Shown one piece after another: positions 1 through 4,411 of a DNA stretch of 6,313 nt. Below the pieces are notes generated by a model that did not search any database, was not told the DNA's origin, and saw only the letters and a program-made list of their open reading frames with translations. How positions within the stretch are numbered: the stretch's first letter is position 1; each line of letters opens with the position of its first letter. The stretch comes from Leptospiraceae bacterium (lineage in GTDB: Bacteria > Spirochaetota > Leptospiria > Turneriellales > Turneriellaceae): positions 1 to 6,313 of the forward strand of contig JANWWX010000077.1 of NCBI GenBank assembly GCA_025057195.1, written 5' to 3'. Position numbers and translations under genes: made by a program.

Positions 1-7
1 AGGAGCG

Positions 8-304
8 CTATGGTAACAGGAGGTTACCGAAGCTGTGTGCGCCAAGGAGGGCAAGCACACAGCAGCACACAGCAAAAGCCAGGCTATGCAGCGAGTTATA
101 CGTGCGCATATCCCAATAGACCTGCACAATAATGATGCCCTCGCTGCCATCGTTGTGGGTACGGAGTTTTTGCCGTGACGGCGTGTGCCGGCGCAAATAG
201 CGCAGGTAAAATGCTAAGTTGGCCATGACGGTGGCATAGTGTTTGGCACAAAGATTTTCCGCCGGTGCCGGCAAAGAAATGCTAGTTTTCCGTTTTTCGT
301 CCAT
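8..304 (-). CDS. Small hypothetical protein with hydrophobic C-terminus (98 aa)
   Basis: I do not recognise this protein. Residues 1-70 are soluble and basic in the middle (arginine/lysine-rich, about 35-49). They are followed by a hydrophobic stretch at about 73-97 with three consecutive cysteines (80-82), long enough for one membrane helix and reaching almost to the C-terminus, as in a tail-anchored protein. There is no signal peptide. The ATG at 302-304 is preceded by AGAGGG at 308-313 with a 3-nt gap, a fair ribosome-binding site and the main reason to believe the gene. It lies 111 bp downstream of birA on the same strand, behind an A-tract-rich spacer that could hold its own promoter. 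Its last 20 or so codons coincide with strong inverted and direct repeats (12-73), so the DNA may be selected for structure rather than protein. A chance reading frame remains possible. Confidence 0.45.
   Translation of the reverse strand: MDEKRKTSISLPAPAENLCAKHYATVMANLAFYLRYLRRHTPSRQKLRTHNDGSEGIIIVQVYWDMRTYNSLHSLAFAVCCCVLALLGAHSFGNLLLP
12..28. repeat. Perfect 6-bp inverted repeat, 5-nt loop
   Basis: GGTAAC (12-17) and GTTACC (23-28) flank AGGAG. The repeat falls in the last codons of the small minus-strand gene, 2 bp from its stop codon. Read on the minus strand it is followed by ATAGCGCTCCT, which has no U-run, so it is not a standard intrinsic terminator. It could be a transcript 3'-end structure or chance. 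Confidence 0.5.
32..73. repeat. 9-bp inverted repeat plus overlapping direct repeat
   Basis: GCTGTGTGC (32-40) is perfectly complementary to GCACACAGC (55-63). The 14-nt loop contains a further GCC/GGC pairing (41-43 with 50-52), leaving AAGGAG as apical loop on the plus-strand copy. GCACACAGC recurs at once at 65-73, so either copy could pair with 32-40. The element lies inside the 3' part of the small minus-strand gene. No U-run follows in either direction. Function unknown. Confidence 0.55.
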
Positions 305-307
305 AGT

Positions 308-313
308 CCCTCT
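308..313 (-). promoter_or_regulatory. Ribosome-binding site of the 98-aa gene
   Basis: On the minus strand AGAGGG is followed by ACT and then the ATG at 304-302. The spacing is slightly short, but this is one of the clearest Shine-Dalgarno matches before a start in this window. It decides the start chosen for the downstream gene. Confidence 0.5.
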
Positions 314-370
314 ATATATTTAATACCAAAAAATTGCGGATTTTTTTCACTTTTTTAAAAATTTTTTCTG
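314..370 (-). promoter_or_regulatory. A-tract-rich leader, possible promoter region
   Basis: The spacer between birA and the 98-aa gene is very A/T-rich. A or T runs of 5-7 lie between 328 and 366 and are spaced at roughly helical intervals, which would favour bent DNA or an UP-like element. TATTAA at 320-325 (minus strand) resembles a -10 box, but no convincing -35 stands 16-18 bp upstream. A short A/T stem around CCGC (about 328-346) does not look like a real terminator. The remaining spacer, 371-415, shows only a short CAACCAA direct repeat. Confidence 0.3.
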
Positions 371-415
371 CGGCTTTTGTTTTAGCAACCAATGCCTGGG
401 TGCTTACAACCAAGT

Positions 416-1081
416 TTAGCCAGAAACGGCGAGCAACACAGGTTTGCCCTCGTGCAAAAACAGTGCTCGGCCGTCGGGCAAAATAGTCTGGAATTCCAAA
501 TACTGGCCGGGAAAGTCGCGGTGTTTTTGGTAGCGCACAGCGTGCCGCTGGAATTCTGCGACCACTGCCTGTGGCTCGGTCTTGCGGCGAAATTCCCGCC
601 ACAATTCGCGGACAAGGCATAACCAGAGTTTCTGCACCGAAGGCGGTTCGACTGTGAGCATGGCAAACGAGACAGCTTTGCCTGCCAACTGTGGCGGGAA
701 TTCCTTGGTGCCGACATTGATACCAATACCAACGACTGCACTGGTGGGCGACACGAACTCACACAAAATACCAGCCAATTTTTTTTCTCCGACCACGATA
801 TCGTTTGGCCATTTGATGCGGCATTCTGTCCAACGCGCTAAAATACGCCTGGCACAGAGTGCTACCCGCGCATATAAAAGTTGTGGCTGCTCACCGCACG
901 GCAAAAGCTGCGAGAAAGTCAGATTTTCCTCAGCAGAGCCCGAAAACCAGTGGTTTCCACGACGCCCACGTCCTGCAGTCTGGCAGCGTGCCCGTACCGC
1001 AGTGAATAACGGACATGCCAGATGCTCTTTCAACCAGCCATTGGTCGAATGGGTGCTATCGACGACAATGAGGCGCCGCAA
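416..1081 (-). CDS. birA: Biotin-[acetyl-CoA-carboxylase] ligase BirA, catalytic domain only
   Basis: This cytoplasmic enzyme makes biotinyl-5'-AMP from biotin and ATP and transfers biotin to a lysine of carrier proteins such as acetyl-CoA carboxylase BCCP. Numbering from the chosen start, the motifs are DSTHSTN (8-14), the adenylate-binding GRGRRG (37-42), KWPND (90-94), KLAGIL with the biotin-contacting lysine (K101) and GIGINVG (118-124). A compact C-terminal SH3-like segment holds PDGRALFLHEG (202-212). At 221 residues it lacks the N-terminal winged helix of E. coli BirA, so it should be a group I ligase without repressor function. I chose the TTG at 1079-1081. It lies 1 nt after the TAG of the upstream membrane-protein gene, implying translational coupling, and the protein then begins just before the family's first motif. 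The frame stays open to another TTG at 1162, but that would add 27 poorly fitting residues overlapping the upstream gene. An A8 run (coding strand) encodes the Lys-Lys before LAGIL. Confidence 0.93.
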   Translation of the reverse strand: MRRLIVVDSTHSTNGWLKEHLACPLFTAVRARCQTAGRGRRGNHWFSGSAEENLTFSQLLPCGEQPQLLYARVALCARRILARWTECRIKWPNDIVVGEKKLAGILCEFVSPTSAVVGIGINVGTKEFPPQLAGKAVSFAMLTVEPPSVQKLWLCLVRELWREFRRKTEPQAVVAEFQRHAVRYQKHRDFPGQYLEFQTILPDGRALFLHEGKPVLLAVSG

Positions 1082-1082
1082 A

Positions 1083-1445
1083 CTAATCTGACAGGTCTGC
1101 CTTTTCCCAGAGAAAGTAGCGAATGAAGAAATAATAAAATAACAAAGGAAAAATGAAAACAAAAAACGAATGGTCGGTATCCCAGACGTAAAGTGCCACA
1201 GTGATGCAACCTAAGGCGTAGAAAGCCCACAAGGCACGAAACCAGCGCGGATACAATTTTTCCAATCCCCCCGGCACACCCTTCAGCGCCACCAATTTGA
1301 CAATACCACGCCACGGCAGCGTCATCGGTTTTTGCTGGTGCAATTGCAGTGTGACGAAAAGCCAATAAAGAAAACTCAGCACCGATAGCACGAGGAAAAT
1401 CAATGTTGCCACAGACATGCCGGTGCGATTGCAGGCTCTAAACAT
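1083..1445 (-). CDS. Small three-helix membrane protein, function unknown
   Basis: The family is not recognised. From the ATG at 1443-1445 the product has 120 residues and three likely membrane helices at about 11-33, 70-88 and 93-113. Between the first two is a polar segment (34-69) with PWRG, GVPGG and PRW. The tail WEKADLSD is charged. Neither candidate start has a good ribosome-binding site. The second ATG (1416-1418, residue 10, reading MSVATLIFLV) would begin right at the first helix and is about equally credible, giving 111 residues. The gene sits 18 nt after the hydrolase stop and 1 nt before the birA start, so it is almost certainly cotranscribed with both. The conserved-looking tryptophan/proline loop argues for a real protein. 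No transport or enzymatic motif is visible, so no function is proposed. Confidence 0.72.
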   Translation of the reverse strand: MFRACNRTGMSVATLIFLVLSVLSFLYWLFVTLQLHQQKPMTLPWRGIVKLVALKGVPGGLEKLYPRWFRALWAFYALGCITVALYVWDTDHSFFVFIFPLLFYYFFIRYFLWEKADLSD

Positions 1446-1463
1446 ACCGAAAAGAGAAATAGG

Positions 1464-2375
1464 CTATCGCTGCGCATTTTCCAGCCAGAACCGCTTGAGA
1501 GGATCGGTTGCCGGCTCGACTTTGCTACCGAGATGGAACAATAACTCAAAATGCGAAGCCGCAGCAATGGTGCGTTGGATCGGTGGTGCTTTTTTTCGGG
1601 CAAGCGGTGTGTCGCGGCAGCTTTCTTGGATTGCCGGCAGGTCGCGCTCGGCGCAGATCAAAAAAACCGGCATTTCTGTTTGTGCAAGCCATCTTTCGGG
1701 AGCAAGCCGAGCGATTTCGGCCTCGCTGGTGTAGCCTGAAATCGCGCGCAGCTCGGGCACATTTTGGCCTAACCTCGCTTTGGCCAAAAACTGCTCAAGC
1801 GAAAGGATCGGAGAAATGAGTGTCAGGCTCTTGATCTGTGTGGGATCGAGTGCCCCGACGAGGAGTGATCCCGAAGCATGTGCTGCGATGTGCAGGCGTT
1901 TTATGTCAAAGTGGAAGCGCTCGGCCAACGTGCCTAAATCGGCGATGAAGTGGACAAGGCGCTCTGCCTGTGCTGGCAGGGCACGCCGCTTTTTTTCTTC
2001 TGCAGAATAAAAAAGCGTGGTGACCATTCCAGGGTAAGGCAAAATTTCCGGTATTGCTACTACATAACCTAGCCGCACCCCCAACCCGCCGAGGTAGGCA
2101 TAATTTTTTTTATTTCCCCCTTGGAAAAAACCCCCGTGCAGGAAAATGAGCAGTGGCCTGCGCGGGCCGCCAAATCCGGTGTAAAAATCCGCCCGGATTT
2201 CGCCCACTTGGATGTCACGGTGGATCTGTGATGTTGGCAATCCCACCGGCACTGGCCGAAAGCGCGTGTAGGATGCCTGCTCACGAATGGAGAAAATGTT
2301 TTCAATAATAAAAAGGGCACTCGCCAAGGTAAGAGATAGCATTGCCGCAATCCACCAGAGTAGTTTATTTTTCAT
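1464..2375 (-). CDS. Membrane-anchored alpha/beta-hydrolase-fold protein, nucleophile serine apparently missing
   Basis: The 303-residue product begins with a hydrophobic segment (about 5-24, after MKNK), a signal anchor or uncleaved signal peptide that would place the domain outside the cytoplasmic membrane. The rest resembles the esterase/lipase (BD-FAE / HSL-like) branch of the alpha/beta hydrolases. It has the oxyanion-hole motif LIFLHGGFFQGG (76-87), a strand-elbow-helix RLHIAAHASGSLL (160-172), an acid loop FLICAERD (D245) and a histidine loop AASHFELL (H275). Aligned with the usual R-I-x-L-x-G-H-S-A-G, the nucleophile position is Ala167 (codon GCT at 1875-1877) with Ser168 next to it. 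Asp and His are kept, so the protein may be inactive, use the shifted serine, or carry a sequence error. I chose the ATG at 2373-2375 because it puts the hydrophobic segment at the N-terminus. The open frame extends to a TTG at 2468, but that would run across the divergent spacer. It heads the hydrolase-membrane protein-birA operon. Confidence 0.85.
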   Translation of the reverse strand: MKNKLLWWIAAMLSLTLASALFIIENIFSIREQASYTRFRPVPVGLPTSQIHRDIQVGEIRADFYTGFGGPRRPLLIFLHGGFFQGGNKKNYAYLGGLGVRLGYVVAIPEILPYPGMVTTLFYSAEEKKRRALPAQAERLVHFIADLGTLAERFHFDIKRLHIAAHASGSLLVGALDPTQIKSLTLISPILSLEQFLAKARLGQNVPELRAISGYTSEAEIARLAPERWLAQTEMPVFLICAERDLPAIQESCRDTPLARKKAPPIQRTIAAASHFELLFHLGSKVEPATDPLKRFWLENAQR

Positions 2376-2467
2376 GATTCGGCGTTTCAGATCACGCTGG
2401 CAGCGACAAATAGAAAATATGGCTTTTGAAGCGCTGGTCATTGCATTACGAAAAACAAATCTGGGCA
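2376..2467. promoter_or_regulatory. Divergent intergenic region (92 bp)
   Basis: This spacer separates the start of the hydrolase operon (minus strand) from the M16 peptidase gene (plus strand) and should hold promoters for both. I found no convincing -35/-10 pair on either strand. A/T-rich patches near 2408-2421 and 2450-2461 are the only likely -10 areas. Neither chosen start has a strong Shine-Dalgarno sequence. The boundaries depend on the chosen starts, since both frames stay open into the spacer. Confidence 0.4.
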
Positions 2468-4000
2468 ATGCTAAAAAATTTTTTGTTGGTTTTTCTATTT
2501 TTAGCTGGGAGCGCCACGCATGCTACCGAGGAGCACTTCGACCTTGCCGCGTTCCGCCGTGCGGTGGAAAAAAATATCCGCAAAAAGACGCTGGCCAATG
2601 GTTTGCGTGTGATCGTGATGCGCCAGCCCACAAGCCCCACCATCGCCTGCTATCTCAAAATTGGCGTTGGTTCGGCCAACGAGCCGTTCGATCAAGCAGG
2701 CACCGCGCATTTTCTGGAGCACCTCCTTTTCAAAGGCACGCCAAGCCTTGGCACCATCGACTATGCGCAGGAAAAAAAATTGCTCGATCGCATTGAGCTT
2801 GTCGGTGAAGAGGCCGATGCCATCGAGCGTATCTTACTCAACCCCCTACTCTCCCCAATTGAACGCCGCAGGTTGGCAGAAAGAAAACGCAAATTAGAAG
2901 AAGAACTTGCACAACTAGAGCGCGAAGCGCAGCGCTATGTGATTTCCGAAGAGGATTCGCAGGCTTACTCGCTGGCCGGCCAGGTGGGGTATAATGCCTA
3001 CACTTCCACCGATGTCACGAACTACCAGATCAAATTGCCAGCACACCGTCTTGAAATGTGGGCAGAGCTGGAAAGTAACCGTTTTCTCAACCCGGTATTC
3101 CGCGAATTTTATGCCGAACGTAAAGTCGTGCAGGAAGAACGGCGGATGCGCTATGATTCCCGCCCGACAGCCCTGCTTTACGAGCTTTTTCTCAAAACTG
3201 CGTTTGGCATGAGCCCTTATGGCAAGCCGGTGATTGGCTTTGCCAGCTCGATGCACCGGCTGCGCCTGCTTGACACGCGTCGGTTTTTTGAACAAAACTA
3301 CATCCCCTCGCGCATGGTAATCGCATTAGTTGGAGACCTCGAATTTGACCATGCTTTTGCTTTGGTCGAAAAATACTTTGGCCGGCTGCGGGCGCGCGCC
3401 GTGCCAGAATTTCCCCCCACTGTTTATGAACCCCAACAAGGCCGCAGGCTGGCTTGGCTCGAAGTGAAAGGAGCACCGGCGATGATCACGGGTTGGTCAC
3501 GGCCACCGGCAACGCATGAAGACGATGCTGCGCTCGAACTGCTCTCGCGGCTTTTGGGTGACGGCCAAACCTCCCGCTTGGTGCGCCGGCTTGTGATCGA
3601 AGAAAAATTAGCCAGCAGTGTTAAAGTTTCGGCCTCTACTCCCGGCGAAAAACTTACAACCCAATTTACGATTTTCGTCGATGCGTTTGACGCCGCCAAC
3701 TACCCGCGTATTGAGCAGGCCATCACCGAAGAACTGGATCGCCTGCGCCAGCAAGGACCGACTGCGGCCGAACTCGAGAAAATAAAAAATCGCTATATTG
3801 CTGAATTGGCACACACCCTGTCCTATAATGCCGGGATGGCCGATACGCTTTCTTATTATGAACTTCTATTCAACGACTACCGCAGGCTTTTTTATACTCT
3901 CGAAGAGATGCAAAAAGTGGATGCCGCAAAACTGCGCAGCGTGATCGGCCTTTATTTTCGCGAAAGCAACAATACCACGGTTTACCTAAAATCCCCTTAA
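2468..4000 (+). CDS. Exported M16-family (pitrilysin-like) zinc metallopeptidase
   Basis: This is a zinc peptidase of the M16 (inverzincin) family, likely periplasmic or envelope-facing. From the ATG at 2468-2470 it has 510 residues. A signal peptide spans 1-19 (LLVFLFLAGSATHA, likely cut after A19). The N-terminal catalytic half has the LANGLRVIV strand (42-50) and the inverted zinc motif HFLEH (H81, E84, H85: two ligands and the catalytic base). NAYTSTDVTNY (176-186) follows, then ERKVVQEE (217-224), whose last glutamate is the expected third ligand. The usual gap from the motif to that glutamate is about 77 residues; here it is 139. The extra 60 or so residues lie at about 95-160 and are a charged, probably coiled-coil insertion. 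The C-terminal half, with GDGQTSRLVRRLVIEEKLASS, has no zinc motif, as is normal for the non-catalytic half. No second M16 gene is adjacent, so it may act as a homodimer. A TTG 42 nt upstream is in frame, but it would add a charged extension before the signal peptide. Confidence 0.93.
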   Translation: MLKNFLLVFLFLAGSATHATEEHFDLAAFRRAVEKNIRKKTLANGLRVIVMRQPTSPTIACYLKIGVGSANEPFDQAGTAHFLEHLLFKGTPSLGTIDYAQEKKLLDRIELVGEEADAIERILLNPLLSPIERRRLAERKRKLEEELAQLEREAQRYVISEEDSQAYSLAGQVGYNAYTSTDVTNYQIKLPAHRLEMWAELESNRFLNPVFREFYAERKVVQEERRMRYDSRPTALLYELFLKTAFGMSPYGKPVIGFASSMHRLRLLDTRRFFEQNYIPSRMVIALVGDLEFDHAFALVEKYFGRLRARAVPEFPPTVYEPQQGRRLAWLEVKGAPAMITGWSRPPATHEDDAALELLSRLLGDGQTSRLVRRLVIEEKLASSVKVSASTPGEKLTTQFTIFVDAFDAANYPRIEQAITEELDRLRQQGPTAAELEKIKNRYIAELAHTLSYNAGMADTLSYYELLFNDYRRLFYTLEEMQKVDAAKLRSVIGLYFRESNNTTVYLKSP

Positions 4001-4020
4001 TTAGCTGGTTTGGTGATAGC

Positions 4021-4371
4021 TTAAAGCAGGCCTGCGTGCTTGAGTGCCTTTTCTAGCCTGGGGTCCTTTTGTGCTACCTCGCGCAAGGCCGTGAGCAATT
4101 TTTCCACAGTGCGCTGGTCGTGCCTTTGTTCGACTTTGTGGACACGGTAAACTACATACGACAATACCGCAATGGCAATCGTCGTCAAAAGGACCATGAA
4201 CATCTTCAGATCATCAAAGCGTTTGTCAATTTGCTCAAAGCGTTTATCGATCTCGTGCATCTTGGCACGGATTTCGATGAGGAGGTCGCGATCTTTTTGT
4301 GTAAATTCAATGGCATCCGCAGCACCGCCCACAAGGGAAAGAACCATGATTGTTGCTAACAGGGTACGCAT
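4021..4371 (-). CDS. Small signal peptide-coiled coil-transmembrane protein, function unknown
   Basis: This 116-residue protein has a clear domain order. An N-terminal signal-like segment (1-20) ends in ADA, a plausible signal peptidase I site. A charged helical region (24-56) opens with FTQKDRDLL and contains two tandem heptads, IDKRFEQ and IDKRFDD (41-54). A membrane helix follows at about 57-77, then a charged helical tail (78-116). Small proteins with tandem (V/I)DKRFEQ heptads occur in many bacteria and are generally uncharacterised; the coiled coil suggests oligomerisation. The gene starts 40 bp after the acnA stop on the same strand, so it may be cotranscribed with it. It converges on the M16 gene with 20 bp between the stops. 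The start lacks a good ribosome-binding site but fits the signal peptide exactly. A TGGGCTA direct repeat (4371-4377, 4391-4397) overlaps its start region. No function can be assigned. Confidence 0.82.
   Translation of the reverse strand: MRTLLATIMVLSLVGGAADAIEFTQKDRDLLIEIRAKMHEIDKRFEQIDKRFDDLKMFMVLLTTIAIAVLSYVVYRVHKVEQRHDQRTVEKLLTALREVAQKDPRLEKALKHAGLL
4210..4251. repeat. Tandem 21-bp imperfect repeat inside a coding region
   Basis: Two adjacent 21-bp units (4210-4230 and 4231-4251) share the core TCAAAGCGTTT and encode the two heptads IDKRFDD and IDKRFEQ of the small coiled-coil protein. This is the trace of a one-heptad duplication. Such coiled coils can gain or lose whole heptads without a frameshift. 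Confidence 0.7.
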
Positions 4372-4411
4372 GGGCTAAAGTTAACATGGTTGGGCTATCC
4401 CGTCAAGAAAT

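Noticed and set aside
35..178. Short plus-strand frame from GTG preceded by AGGAGG at 18-23
   Set aside because: The spacing to the GTG is long (11 nt), the start lies within the inverted repeat, and the 47-residue product shows no recognisable feature. It also opposes the better supported minus-strand gene.
384..415. Possible intrinsic terminator after birA
   Set aside because: A 6-bp stem with a bulge (AGCACC/GGTTGCT) can form on the minus strand, but A-rich sequence rather than a U-run follows.
312..620. 102-codon minus-strand frame spanning the birA 3' end and the spacer
   Set aside because: Two thirds of it lie out of frame inside birA, and the lysine-rich end is simply the A-rich spacer translated.
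582..1091. 169-codon plus-strand open frame opposite birA
   Set aside because: It is antisense to a gene with clear BirA motifs, its translation is low-complexity and basic, and it has no recognisable domain.
4024..4052. Possible terminator between the convergent M16 and coiled-coil genes
   Set aside because: AAGCA/TGCTT and AGGC/GCCT can pair before TTTT, but the stems are only 4-5 bp and lie within the coding end of the small gene. The GCAGGCCTGC palindrome there has no loop.
4069..4359. 96-codon plus-strand frame opposite the small coiled-coil gene
   Set aside because: It is the antisense shadow of a gene with a coherent signal peptide, coiled coil and membrane helix.
4372..4411. TGGGCTA direct repeat and GTTAAC palindrome after acnA as an operator
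   Set aside because: Seven- and six-base matches in a 40-bp spacer are too short to support a regulatory site.
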